The notes under the pieces were generated by a model that was not told where the DNA came from, did no database searches, and saw nothing but the letters and a program-made list of their open reading frames with translations. 64,000 nucleotides of DNA. Origin: Gnetum montanum. Lineage: Eukaryota; Streptophyta; Gnetopsida; Gnetales; Gnetaceae. Each line of letters opens with the position of its first letter. Within the stretch, counting starts at the first letter, position 1. The translations under genes and the position numbers were made by a program. Where the stretch lies: assembly GCA_015680685.1 (NCBI GenBank), contig MNCI01036277.1, forward strand, positions 1 to 64,000. Direction: 5' to 3'. Positions 18,582 to 30,541 of this stretch are shown in pieces.

Positions 18582-19437
18582 TGATGAATCATCGCTTGGG
18601 TTGGGTCAATGCATCCCCATCAATGTTTACTCGTTGACATGTCCCCGTTGATGCATGGGAAGATGCATTGACACATATGCGTCGACGAAGTGTCTGAGTC
18701 TACCTATATAAATGGGCATAGCCACTACATTTATGGCATCGATTATCTAGTAGCTTAATGAAGTTCTTGTAGTTTGTTTTCCCAATAGTTAGAATATTTT
18801 CTAAGTGCCTGTAGTAGGAGTCAAGAAGTGTACAAATCCTTATTCAAACACTGATGTACCTAGACACTTCGGTGTGACAACACTAAAGACAAACTTCTTG
18901 ATAAACCTTGTAGCATTTGGAAATAGTTTAATTTTTACTTTAATGCACTTTAATGTTCATGAAATTTACTTAAATTTCCTTAGTTAAATAATTAAATATG
19001 AATAATTAATACACATAAGTACAACCACCTTATGCATAATGTTAACACTTAGAAATCCTAGTAGTGCCTACACTTGGTAATCTAGCAGTGTTATAACGCA
19101 TTTAGGATGTGTATGATAGGTAGGATTGGATACTTATGTTAGGAGTTAGCTTAAGGCATTATATAGTTATTAGATTAATTAAGACTTAATCATTTTGTTT
19201 TACACTTAGGATAAAATAGCTAAAAATATAAAATAATACAAATCATGTGCCTCAATTACACTTAACCATATCTTTGTGCATATACAAGTGGAACTGGGAA
19301 GAGAATGATCACGTCATTAGGTTCACTACCTAGATAATGTGCATTTAGAAAATGACAATAGATGGAATTCAATTGGATAACTAAGTGAATGATTGTGATT
19401 CGCATGGTTGGGCATAGGGTATACTCACTGCTCATCA
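18582..19437 (+). repeat. Element B 5' LTR
   Basis: 856 bp, TGATGAATCATCGC to ACTGCTCATCA. TATA-like TATATAAAT at about 18705-18713, then the shared block TGTAGTAGGAGTC at about 18810. The LTR end is followed by T and the PBS. Confidence 0.85.
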
Positions 19438-19438
19438 T

Positions 19439-19456
19439 TGACACCATTTCTGGGAA
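19439..19456 (+). other. Element B primer binding site
   Basis: TGACACCATTTCTGGGAA, a heavily decayed tRNA-Asp-type site; most differences from TGGCGCCGTTGCCGGGGA are G-to-A or C-to-T. Confidence 0.65.
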
Positions 19457-19583
19457 CTTTAGTTAGCTATGTGCGTAACCTAGGAAGTAGTGAAATCATC
19501 CAATGACATTGTAACAAACCCTAAAGTCAAAATCATTCAGAAAAATAATAATAACAAAAGCACACTATTTCCCAAACACTAAC

Positions 19584-21112
19584 ATGGCTTCTTCTCATAG
19601 GGAAAACTCTCTGTCCTTGTTCTTGGGCTATTCCAATCCAAGGAAAGGAGGCTTGAAACCACTCATGCCCCAATAATTCAAGGTGATCTATACTCATTTG
19701 GATGCCTATAGTTTGGACTTCACCTTCATCCTACACTAGGATGAACAACTACAATGGAGGGACGTGGAGGGCAACATTGTTTTGCCCTCTCAATCAATAT
19801 ATTCTTATGATGGTGCTCAATAGTCTTCTGAAATTGGACATTGCAGAACTTAATGTTGAGTATGAAGTGCAAGATCATGCCTACTGGGATTATCATTCCA
19901 TAGAGGCATAAAAGAAGAAAGATCGACAAATGGAAGCCCGTTATGAGGCCTCAAAAGGCAAGTGGTTCCCAACCCACTTTTTCTTGCAGCCACATAAGGA
20001 ATGAGAGGACTTATTTTCTAAAACCTCTTAATACATTGACTCTCCTCCTCTCCTTGATGAGGAGACTCTTAATCAACATCTATAATCCAGTATAGACAAC
20101 CCTGACTTTGGGAAGAATGGATCCCAAGATCATTGGACCTTAAAGAGGGGGAGTCAAGGCAAGAGCAATGACAAGCACCATGATAAAGATAAACATGGTG
20201 ATCATGGCAAGGACCAAAGAAGAGGGAGTAGTAGGAATCATTTTGGTGCTAGCTCTTGTCTCTCTTTTCCTTCATCATCCTCATTGTCTTCCTCCTCTAA
20301 CTTGGATTGAAGCCTCAAGGATAACAAAGACCATGATTGAGGTGACCAATGGGATAGAGATGATCATAGATCTCATCGAAATAGTAGAGATTAGGGGCAT
20401 GGACAATCAAGGAAGGAGTATCATAGAGAAAGAAGGGATATTATAGGTCATCATAGGCATCATGGCCATGACAGGGATCACCAAGAACGGTATGACTATG
20501 ATGAGCCTCTACTTACTACAAGAAACATGTTGAACATTGTAGAGGCTGTTAGGATACCAACTAGGCATGTGAAAGATAGTTGGATCAAATAGTTGAACAT
20601 GAATAATATCCCTAGGTTTGAAGGAGGATATAATTTAAATCCTCAAAATTATCTCCAAGCCTTTCACAATGCTTTTGCTTTTTAGAACATGGAGAATGAA
20701 AGGTAGAAATTAAAGCTATTTCCTAGGGTAATCATCAAGGAAGCTAAAAGTTGATCTCAGTCCTTGAAATTGAGATTAATTTGGAGGTGGATTATGATAC
20801 TTGAACTGTTCAATGACAAGTATCAAATGTACTCCCAAGTGTCTAACTTGAAAAGGAAAATCCAAGGATGGAAGAAAGGTACTCATGAATACTTGGATGT
20901 AGCCATGGGTAGGTATTACTCTCTATTGCATTGATGCCCAAGTCATCACTATTGTCAAAGAGAGTAGCTACATCATATCATAGATGGGCTCCAAATTGAA
21001 ACAAGAAGAACCCTTGGGGTCTATGCCTAAGGAAGACTTTCAGAACTAAGGGCCCATCAAGTCCAAAGGCTGATAGAGTAAGTGACTAAGGAAGAATTGT
21101 TGTGACTAGAAA
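19584..21112 (+). pseudogene. Element B gag relic
   Basis: Starts MASSHRENSLSLF; then LDFTFILH and DEQLQWRDVEGNIVLP, which match the gag starts of E and C. A low-complexity His/Asp/Arg- and Ser-rich segment follows at 20160-20290 (HDKDKHGDHGKDQR...). The capsid part from about 20590 reads LNMNNIPRFEGGYNLNPQNY, LQAFHNAFAF, MILELFNDKYQMYSQVSNLK, DVAMGRYYSLL and TRRTLGVYA. Many stops, often TAG where relatives have Gln or Trp. It ends abruptly where other sequence was inserted or joined. Confidence 0.75.
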
Positions 21113-22650
21113 AATCAGTCATTGGAAAGACCAACAGATTCGGTGCATAGTAGTTCTCAACCCATGAATCCCTAAGGCCTTCAAAAGAATGTGAGTCAAG
21201 GTGCCCTAGTAGGTTCAGTAGATCAACCAGGGACTTATGAAATGCAAAATGCAATAAATAATTTAATTGCATATTGAAATAATATTTATGCACTAAAATA
21301 AATAACATATTTAACATGAACACAAACCAAAACTATAAACTTTATTTTACAAAGAATAGAATAAAGGAGAGTTAAGAGATTGTGTACAAAGTATGCCTAA
21401 GAAGACAACAAGGGGGCGTGGGGGGCGTGGTTCACTTGAGTAGGGGTTCAAGATCCATTGAAGCTAATGTGTTTCACTCCATGATCTAGATATCTTTCCA
21501 CTCTCAATGCTATTAAATCTCCTTTGCTACTACTCTAGACCTAAAACATTAGTCACTACTAAGGGGTGAGAAAAGTGAAAAATTTGGATGCTAGATTGCT
21601 CCACACTAGGGTTTGGGAATCCTAAAAGTGCAGTGTTGACACCACAAATTCACAAGTCTCAAGGCTATAATGCTTCCACACTTGAGTTCAAGAGAATGCA
21701 AACATGGGAGATTGCAAGAGCTCTTGAGTGCTTGAAAATTCCCAAGTATGGAATGTATGTATGCTCAATGTATTCAAGTGCCAAAAGAGTGGAACCTATC
21801 AATGGTGTTTGAGGTTGGTTTTTATAGGTCTTAGGCCATGAATGATGTTGAAAAATGGATTTAATTTGGTTGAATAATGGATGAAAATTGGTTTCCAAAT
21901 TACTACAAAGTTTTGTCTCATATAGGTGAAATGGGTGCCCAAAATTGGGGGGTTACTATACATAATAAGTGCCTTCCTCCCATGATCATTCTATTTACTA
22001 TCAATAGTAATGGGGGCACACCTTCCGCATTGGAGATGAATCTTCCATGTTGAGCCTTCTACCATCCTTGCTAGAGTGGTTGGTCAACATTGAAATGCAT
22101 GAAATGTTGAAATTTGGCTCTTGTGGCTTCCATGCTAGGGGGATATAGTTTCCACATTGGGAGTAGAGCCTCCACACTGGGGGTAGGTATGGTTTACCCC
22201 CTGAAAGTTTTTTTAGTGTAGAAAAATGTATACCCCCCATAAAATCCATGAAATTACCATTTTTAGCATTCCAAAAGGCATTTTGACTCCTCCTAAAGCC
22301 TAAATATAGACATTAGGTGACGTTTTTCACTTGGGGAATGAGGCTTTGGCCACTTCTAAGGCATTTTTCATCCCCAAAAGTATAAACTATGTGAAATTAC
22401 CCATTGTGGGTTATAGTCTTCACATTTACAATGAATTTTTACCTTAGGTTTGATGGGGTGAAAGCTACATATGGAAAATTATCTATAACATGTAATTTTT
22501 GTGGTGTTTCAATGGTCCCTCTTTGTTGGTGTCTGGAGGATTGAACAAAGAGGCACCAATAAAGAATACAAAACACCATTACATATCATAGCACTACAAT
22601 GCATACAAGTTACATGCAATGTTAAAACTAAGCTATCCAGGTCACCATAG
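21113..22650 (-). other. Non-coding flank of relic D, perhaps an LTR with minus-strand TATA
   Basis: No coding relic. CCTATAAAAACC on the minus strand (about 21818-21830) could be a TATA box of a minus-strand LTR belonging to relic D, whose 3' end faces this way. The stretch 22000-22230 carries phrases (ttccatgctaggggg, cacattgggagt, cacactgggggtagg) like those of the array at 49.2-51.4 kb. LTR limits could not be fixed. Confidence 0.35.
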
Positions 22651-22655
22651 TTGTT

Positions 22656-22737
22656 AGTTTAAGACCGTGGTGGGTCATGGTGCCAATTTAAGGCCTTGGT
22701 AGGCTGTGTTGCTAGTTTAAGGTCATAGTGGACTATC
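22656..22737. repeat. 29-bp tandem repeats, left of relic D pol
   Basis: Three units starting AGTTTAAG/AATTTAAG at 22656, 22685 and 22714 (about agtttaaggccttggtaggycatggtgct). A related cluster lies on the other side of the pol relic at 26497-26583 and a single copy at 26848-26876. Confidence 0.8.
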
Positions 22738-22889
22738 AAAAGTAGGATCACTTGTTGATGATTATTGACTACATGTAATATGGATTTAGATAGGAATGAT
22801 TGATTGGATTGGCTAGCTCATTCCTATTCATGTCAGCTATCTTGAAAGCACCATTCTCATAGGCTCTTATGATAAGAAAGGATACTTCC

Positions 22890-22976
22890 TAATTGGCTAA
22901 GAACTTGTTTGCATGCTCATAGACAACTTTGANTAATTGGCTAAGAACTTGTTTGCATGCTCATAGACAACTTTGA
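22890..22976. other. 43-bp exact duplication around a single N (assembly artefact)
   Basis: The same 43 bp (taattggctaagaacttgtt...) stands at 22890-22932 and 22934-22976, separated by one N at 22933. Two contig ends that overlap but were not merged would give exactly this. It falls in the C-terminal integrase region of relic D and would add an artificial 44 bp. Confidence 0.9.
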
Positions 22977-23930
22977 GAACCAAGTTACCTTCCTTGATCT
23001 TATGCATGGTCAAGTTATGGTGATGTTGTTGCTTTTGCCTCTCTTAATAGTGTTTGATGCAAGCAAGTGCTTGCATATGCTACTCCTCCATCAAGTCCAA
23101 AGCTAATGTCTGCAACTCCTTATTTTGCTCATTGTTAATGAAGTCAGTTAAGGCTACATGAAGCGATGGCACCTACAATTCAAGAGGTAAAAAAACTTCA
23201 AAACCATAAACTAGGCTATAATGGGTTACAATGATTATCATTCAATAGGTTTCCCTTTATGTCCACAGTGCATGGATAGCTCCCTCATGCCATTTGTGCT
23301 TATTGTTGTTGAGCATCTTTTTGAGTAAGTTGATTATGGCCTTGTTGCTTGCTTCTACTTATCCATTGGTTTGAGGGTAATAAGGCAATGAGAAAGAATT
23401 TCTAATGCCTAGGTTGTGATAGAAATATTTTGTTTCTTGGCTACTAAATTATTTTCCATTGTCTATAACTATGATCATGGGTATGCCAAAACGGGCTATA
23501 ATGTTGTCTAGGATGAATTTGCAAACTTGCTTAGATGTAGTCTTCCTTAGGGGAATAGCCTCAACCCACTTTGTAAAGTATTTAGTTGTGATGATGATGA
23601 AGCTATGTATAGTAGAAGAATTAGGTGTTATGGGTCTAATGATATCCAACCCCCATCATTGAAATGGCCATGTTATTTGAGTGCTATGCAACTCAGTTGG
23701 TGGTATATGTATAAGGTTGTTATATTGTTGGCATGTGTTAGATTGCTTAACCTTCTATAGGCATTCATTTTCCATATGAGGCCAATAGTACTCTAACCAT
23801 TTAATCTTAGTAGTCATAGCTCTTGATCCTCTATATCCTCCACAAACACCCTTGTGAACCTCCTCTAGGATTGTTTTGGCTTTAGTTTTACCCAAGAACT
23901 TTAGGAGTATGCCATCATAAGATCATCAAC
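22930..23930 (-). pseudogene. Relic D integrase
   Basis: Minus-strand relic. Zinc-binding region EEVHKGVCGGYRGSRAM...WPHMENEC (HHCC type), then the core: WWGLDIIRPI with the first Asp, ATKYFTKWVEAIPLRKTTSK, RFGIPMIIVIDNGK with the second Asp, YYPQTNG and VEASNKAI with the Glu, so the DDE triad is readable. It ends ...KEGNLVLKVVYEHA. Interrupted by stops and shifts. Confidence 0.8.
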
Positions 23931-25100
23931 ATAATGTTTTATCACCTACCATGACATGTTACTTCGATCACTTATGTACAATATAATTTTGAATAGTAGT
24001 CAAGACTTGTGAGGATTCACCATGCATAACATAAATTTGATATCATCATACAACTCCTTGGCAAGAGCAGTATGAATGACAACCATAAAGATATTCCCAA
24101 TATTCTAGGTGATGGAAGTAGCACAACTCATGGTTAAGATGGACAACTTACTAAACACATTTGATGTCACACTAAGGTCTAATGTTGTAATTGCATTAGC
24201 TATGACATTCTTGTTTTAGGGTATGTGTGGATATCAATGTCTACAAATTGTGATAACAATTACTTTCTAGGTCACAGTAAGTTTGTAATGTTGGGCTTTG
24301 CATGCATAGACTTCGGTTACTTGGTTGACCACATAAGTTTTGAATCATCTTTGATCATCAAGCATCTAATTACTAAGTCACAAGCTACCATCATCCCTCT
24401 AATCAAACCCTCATACTCCACTATGTTGTTGGTACATGGAAACTCAAAATGATAGGTGAAATGGAAATGTTATGATGGTAGTGGCACTGGCCTCATGGGT
24501 AGTTGAAGCTCTATGAAAGTGCATGAATGCTTCATAACCCTTGGGTACTTAGCTAATGGTGTTAATGTATTCATCAAGGAACTTAAGCTCTATGGTTGCT
24601 TGGTCATCAATAGGTAAAATTGTGAAGTGTATGACTATAGCTTGGCCTTTCGTTGAGGTCTAAGAGACATAATGAAGGTCAAACTTTGCAGTTACAACTT
24701 TCCATGAAGCTATATGGCTACTTTCATAGATGTTGGTTGTTATGGCTTTGAGCACATTATCTTTGTATATGATGTTGAATAGGTAGTGTCTCCACTTCTT
24801 CAATGAAAAGACTAGTGCTAGACAATACTTCTCCACTTTAGTGTATTGGGTCTCATGAGTAACTAATGCGTGGCTAAGGTAGTATACAAGCATATATACT
24901 CTATCATCATGTTTCTGACAAAGTAGAAAGGTAATGGATGTGTTAGAGATGGCAAGGTAGATGTAAAATAGTTTACCCTCTTATAGAGGATAGATTGTTG
25001 GTAGTTGTGCCAACTCTTGCTTAAGGTTTTCAAAGGTCTCTTGGCATTGAGCCATCCACTAATAGTGAATCCCTTTCTTAGGCAAGTGTTGCATGGATTA
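23931..25100 (-). pseudogene. Relic D RNase H region
   Basis: The clearest part is 24660-24893 (minus): LVYYLSHALVTHETQYTKVE, KYCLALVFSLKKWRHYLF, which is the Ty3/gypsy RNase H with the catalytic Glu in xxKxxLALVF. 23931-24660 links it to the integrase and carries only scattered coding similarity. Confidence 0.65.
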
Positions 25101-26270
25101 TAACTTATCTGTAAGCCTAGTAATAAATCTACGAATAAACTACTCTATGCCTTGTAATTCTTGAAGCTCCTTAAGGTTGGTAGGTGCTACTAATTTGAAT
25201 ATGGCCTTAACCTTATCAAGATTGACATGTATCCTTGCTTCAGATACTACAAAGCCAAGCATATTACCAGTCTTGACACCAAAGATACATTTCTTGTGAT
25301 TGAGCCTAAGCTCATACTTAAGGCATTGTTTAAGCACAAGATCTAAGTGATTAGCATGGTCATTAGCCACTTGGGACTTAATGGCTATGTCATCTATGTA
25401 ATCATTGAGCAAACCTAGCATGTAATTGCTAAAGATATAGGTCATGACTCATTGATAAGTTACTTTGGTGTTCTTAAGGCCAAAGTCATCATAGTATAGC
25501 AAAAGGTACCCCAAGGGGTCATGAAGGTCATGCTAAGTTGATGCTCTGGGTTGATCCTAATTTGGTTATATCCTAAGAATCCATCCATAAAAGACAACAA
25601 GGCATGTCCAGTTGTAGTATCAATAAGTTAATTAATACTAGGCAAAGGGATTTCATATTTGATAGTCACTTTATTTAGGTCTTAGAAATCGATGCAAATA
25701 TGAATACTCCCATTTTTGTTAAGGACTACCACTATGTTGGACATCCATTCTATGTAGTTGATGGTCTTAATGAACCCAGCTTGGTAGAGCTTCAAGATCT
25801 TATCATGAATTACTAAGGACAAATCAGGTCTAATCTTGCATACATTTTTCTTAACTGGTCTAATGCTAGGGTCTAGTATGATGTTGTGCTAGACTAAATG
25901 TGGGCCTAGGCTTGGCATATCTTCATATGATCAAGCAAAGATCTTAATGTTACTTTGTAGAACCTTGATGATGTCTTGAGCCTATTGGGGTCTCAGTGAG
26001 GAACTTAGTTTAAAAGTTTTCTCCTTACCATTGTGTGTTGTGATAGGAACCTCAACTAGAAAGTCTTTGATTATGTCACCTACCTCTAAGTCAAAGGTTT
26101 TAACTAGGTTTTCAAGCCATTCTAGAGGTTTCTCTATTGAGGCTATGTGGTCTACAAGACTCTCAAGCTCAAGAGCTAGGCAATCAGGGTTGATACATCA
26201 TTCAAAATCATCATGAGGTCCATGTAGACACGAAGGAAAATTGATTTGCTCCCAGGTATTCATACTTTGA
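25101..26270 (-). pseudogene. Relic D reverse transcriptase and upstream linker
   Basis: From 26270 downwards: a linker with KIFA-SYEDMPSLGPHLV, then the RT: YQAGFIKTINYIEWMSNIVV, LNKNGSIHICIDF, DLNKVTIKYEIPLPSIN, LLSFMDGFLGYNQIRI, TPWGTFCYTMMTFGLKNTKV, catalytic NDYIDDIAIKS (YxDD kept), LNHKKCIFGVKTGNMLGFVV. The order and wording (PSLxP, GFxGYNQI) are of the Tat-like/other chromo-less Ty3 lineages, different from the pol of C and E. No gag or protease of this copy was recognised upstream. Confidence 0.8.
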
Positions 26271-27247
26271 TCCTACATGTCAAAAAAAGAATATTAAGTG
26301 GCACTTGGATAAAGATGAATAAATAATGCTAAAATGCTATAAAATCATGTAAATACATGTATTTATAATGCAAACAAGGCCATTCAAGGCTACGAATGGG
26401 GTAATAACAAGCAAGCAAAGTACAATAGAGGCCAAGTAAAGATCAAATAAAGGCTAAGAAAAGGGAAGTGTGAGAAACAAAGTTCATGATTTTGCCAGTT
26501 TTAGGCCTTAGTAGGTCATGATACTAGTTTAGAGTCTTAATGGACTATGATGCTAGTTTAAGGCCATAGTAGACCATGGTTATATGGTGTCAAACGATAG
26601 TTAGGGAAGCTCAAACCTCACTGTTTCATACCAATCAAAGGCTAAAAAAAGGTAAATAATGCCATAATAAGGTAAATAAAGAACATATAAGGTTATATAA
26701 AGGCCATAAGGAGGTTAACAAGGTCAACAATGTAACACAAGACTAAAAACAAGTTAAAGCATCATGTAATGAGGAAAAAATCAAGCAAAACAGGCTATAT
26801 ATGATGAAATTTGGCTAGCATAGGTCAAAAAAAGATTAGATTTTACCAGTTTTAGGCCTTAGAGGGCCATGATTTAGGGCAACTAGGCTATTAGGTGAGT
26901 TTGCGCATTGGTTAGGGTTGTTTCTAGGTTGTTTGGACATGAAAATTGAGAGTTTTAAAGCTTCCACATTAGGTCCCCCATGTTTCCATGTTAGTTAGCT
27001 TGGAAGAAATGTGGTTCAGCATGGATAACCAAAATCCATGCAAAAATAAGATCAAACATGGTCAAATAGGTAGCTAGAACCTAGATCTGGGAGTTGTGCA
27101 TATTTGAGCTTTGCTTTGAGGCAGTTTAAATTAGTTTTGGGTGTCAAAACATGCTGAAATGGCTTTCCCCCTTTTTCCATGCTAAACACAGTACCCCCAA
27201 TGTGGAAGAATGGGGGGACACTTGTTTCATGAATTTAGGGTGGTTTA
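26271..27247. other. Upstream flank of relic D, repeat-bearing, target of element E
   Basis: No coding relic. Contains 29-bp repeats and, from about 26880, the left part of the ~180-bp degenerate array that continues at 49169 after element E. The E insertion point is at 27247. Confidence 0.6.
26497..26583. repeat. 29-bp tandem repeats, right of relic D pol
   Basis: Three units at 26497, 26526 and 26555 (agttttaggccttagtaggtc...), homologous to those at 22656-22737. A further single unit is at 26848-26876. Confidence 0.8.
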
Positions 27248-28115
27248 TGATGAGTTGCATGGTTTGGCCACATTGATGGGATGCCATCACTATGATCCCA
27301 TTGATGAGATCTCATCAATGTGATCTTGTCAACACAAGATTTGACTCATTGACATGTACCCATCGACGAGGCATCTTGTTTTGCCTATAAATGTGCACCT
27401 TCTGCCACATTTATGGCATTATATTTTATAGTTGTAGTGAAGCTTTAGCAATTTATCCACTTGAAAGTTAGAATATTTTCTAAATGCTCATAGTAGGAGT
27501 CAAAGAATACTTATTCAAGCATTGTTGTACTTAAGCACTTTAGTGTGTGCAACATTAAAGATGAGCTTTTTGATTATACCTTGTAGCACATGGACTAGAT
27601 TAATTATTTCTTTAAGCATTTAATATTTTAAGCAATTTCCTTTAATTTTTTAAGTAATCAAGTAATTAATTAAGATAGATCAAATAGAAATTAATTAAAA
27701 CACATAACTATGACCTCTTTGAGCATACATGTAACATTTAGTAATCCTAGTAATGCTTAACATTTGGTAACTTAGTAGTGTTATACATGTTCAAGATGTG
27801 TACAACAAGTGGAAATGGATGCTTATGTTAGAATTAGTTAAGTGTTGGATAGTTAGATTAATTTAGTAATTAATTATCCTATTCTTGGATGACTTAGAAT
27901 GTAAAAGGATAAAAATGATAAAAAGCATATGCCTCAATTATACCTAACCATACCCTTGTACTCACAAGTGTAACTGGGAAGACAATGATTGTAACAGCTG
28001 ATTCACCTCTTAGACCAGTGTATGTTAAAAACTAGAAGTCCTTGAAATTTGATCAAATCTTGTGTAACACTGTTGATTTGTATGGTTGGATGTAGGGTCT
28101 ACTCACCACTCATCA
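27248..28115 (+). repeat. Element E 5' LTR
   Basis: TGATGAGTTGCATGG to CACCACTCATCA. Its U3 contains repeated ATTGATGGGAT/CCCATTGATG phrases, TATA as CCTATAAATG at about 27384, and the shared block ATAGTAGGAGTC at about 27487. Collinear with 48281-49168. Confidence 0.9.
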
Positions 28116-28116
28116 T

Positions 28117-28134
28117 TGGCACTGTTGATGGGGG
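28117..28134 (+). other. Element E primer binding site
   Basis: TGGCACTGTTGATGGGGG, one T after the LTR; tRNA-Asp-type with several transitions. Confidence 0.65.
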
Positions 28135-28273
28135 TATTTTTAGTTAGTAATGTGCGCTATCTAGGACTTAGTGAAAATTATTTAAAATCATTGGAATGAA
28201 CCTTAAAGTTGCAATCATTCTAACTAATAACAACAACTGTAAAGAGCACACTAAAATTTTCTTTTAATCCAAC

Positions 28274-29493
28274 ATGTCTTCTTCTCATTGGCATAATGGA
28301 TCAAAACCACAAGTGCCCCAAGAGTGAAAAGTGGTATTTACTCATCTAGATGAGTTTGTGCTTGATTTTACCTTCATTCTACATCACGATGAGTAGCTGC
28401 AATGGAGAGACATGGAGGATAACATTGTGTTGCCACTTGACCAATCAGTTCCTAGGATGTTGCTCCAACCTCTTAAGAGGTTGGGCATCTAGGATCTCAA
28501 TAATGAATATCCTGTGTAGGGACATGAATATTAGGACTATCATCCCACTAAAACATAACAAAAAAGAGATCAACAATAGGAGAAATGCTATGAAGCTTCA
28601 AAGGAAAAATAGTTTAATAACCCTTTATTCCTGCTAAACCAAAAAGATGATGAGGATCTCCTTAGGGAGGATTCTCAACATGCAGACTCTTCTCCCCTCA
28701 ATTTTGGTGAAAGGGGCTTGAACCAGAATTTACAATCCATTTTAAAAAATCTTGGTTTAGGCAAGAATGGATTGGATGATCATGGGGGATCCAAAGATGG
28801 GAGTCATGGAAAGGGTAAGGACAAGCATCATGATAATGATTGTGAACATCACCATTAAAGAGGGGATGGTAGGCACCATGATGCTAATCCTTCTTTCTCT
28901 TCACCTTCATCATCCTCTTCTTCCTTGTTAAGCTTCAACCGAAGGCACAGAGGGCATGATTGTGATGGAGGTGATTGATATGATAGAAATGATCATGATC
29001 ATAGAGCCTGCTAGGATGATTGAGATAAGAGGTGTGGGTATTCAAGGGAGGCCCACCACCACGAGAGAATGGGTAGTAGAGGGCATCATAGACACCATGG
29101 TTATGATAGACGCCATAACTATGATGAGCCTTTTCTTGTAATTTGAAACATGCTAAACATCGTAGAGGTAGTTATGATTCCAACAAGGCATGTGAAAGAT
29201 AACTAAATAAAGCTATTGGATATGAACAATATTTCCAAGTTTCAGGGGGGATAAAATTCAAATCTACAAAACCATCTACAAGCCTTTCATGATGCTTGTA
29301 CCTTACAGAACATAGGAAATGATTAGCAAAAACTTAAGCTATTTCTCAAGATACTCATCAAAGAAGCAGAAAGTTGGTACTTTTCTTTGGATTGGAATCC
29401 ATTTGTAGATGGAGTATGATGCTTGAGCTATTTAATGACAAATTTCAGACTTACTCAAAAGTATCCAACTTGAGAAAGTAGATCCAAGGTTGG
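28274..29493 (+). pseudogene. Element E gag, 5' part
   Basis: Starts MSSSHWHNGSKPQVPQE; then LDFTFILHHDE and LQWRDMEDNIVLP. A His/Asp/Arg-rich low-complexity region (HHDN..., RGHDCDGGD) lies at about 28820-29130 and the capsid domain begins at about 29190 with LDMNNISKFQGG and NHLQAFHDACTLQNIGND. The frame is cut at 29493 (QGW) by element G and resumes at 38544 (QQGIHEPLEVAIGQYYSLL). Confidence 0.8.
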
Positions 29494-30357
29494 TGATGTG
29501 TGGTAAGATACCGCTACACTCAACCATATGAATATGAGTGTGTACGCATGACCCAGTTGAACTCCGCAGATGGACTAGTTGTGGTATCTAGATAGTTACA
29601 CATTGATTGTAGTTCACTGTCTTCCCACCTGGACTAGTATTTGCTTTGTCACATATGGTTTAGTCTAGAGTGAGGTGAATGATGGGATCCTAACTAACGT
29701 TACTCCTAGAGATGATGAAAAATAACCTTGACTTAAGCTAATAGGAAATAAAAAGTCAAATCTAAACTAGCCTAAGTGTGATGAGCATTTGTCCTTAATC
29801 ATTCATGTGCATCTTGGACCTCGTGTACTACTTTTGGGATTACCAAGTGCACATTACTTGAGCACTCCTAGATACGCTACTGGGTTACCAAGTAGTTACA
29901 CTTAAATGTTCGTGATTAGGTTGCACTCATTTTGCATTTAACAACAAGAACAGTAAATGATGATAAAGAAATATTAATGAAGAAAATAATAAATAACAAT
30001 TAACAACTGAAGTAATTAAAGGCTAAGTGAATACTACAATGATGGAGTAATTTCGATCTTTATTGTTGATCATGTGCATGTTTGAGTACGTCACACTCGA
30101 ATAAAGGTTCTATACAATTACAATGATCACACTACGGGCATGCACTGGGGAAAGAATGAAAATTAACTGAAGAATGACAAAAATACTATATCATAAGAAT
30201 TCAACAAAACCTCCCTTTCCTGTGCACCCGAATGTTGTATTTATAGGCCTACACAGGAATCATGATATCTTGTATTTGATATCATTATGTAGGTTGCGAT
30301 ATTGTGTACCTGATATGGAGGATTCAATATTGGGGCTTGGTAAATCATGATTCATCA
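29494..30357 (-). repeat. Element G 3' LTR
   Basis: 864 bp; reads TGATGAATCATGATT...CTTACCACACATCA on the minus strand. GGCCTATAAATACAAC supplies the TATA at about 30236-30248. Its U3 carries several GATAT-type motifs. Confidence 0.9.
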
Positions 30358-30372
30358 TACCCTCATGACTGA
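30358..30372 (-). other. Element G polypurine tract
   Basis: Minus strand TCAGTCATGAGGGTA directly before the LTR, matching TCAGTCATGGGGGTA in element A with one G-to-A change. Confidence 0.7.
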
Positions 30373-30541
30373 GTAACCACTTGTTCTTATTCAAAAAAAT
30401 GAGAATGAGTTTAATTGATTACATAGTGGATAGGTATGGAATTGTTGACTAACTAGGAATTACTCATGCCATAGTGTGGGATTGAACAAAGCAAAATTGG
30501 GACATAGACATAGAATTACAAAAGGAAAAATTTATTAGAAC

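Larger units (their letters stand above)
18582..21112 (+). mobile_element. Element B: truncated Ty3/gypsy-type element (LTR, PBS, gag)
   Basis: 5' LTR, PBS and gag in order; homology to the gag of C and E stops at about 21112, where unrelated sequence with minus-strand signals begins. No pol and no 3' LTR of this copy were found in the window. Its LTR start (TGATGAATC) is close to those of G, but its gag is of the C/E type. Confidence 0.8.

Noticed and set aside
21113-22560. A defined LTR for relic D
   Set aside because: A minus-strand TATA is present, but neither ends, target duplication nor a second copy could be found, so it was left as an unresolved flank.
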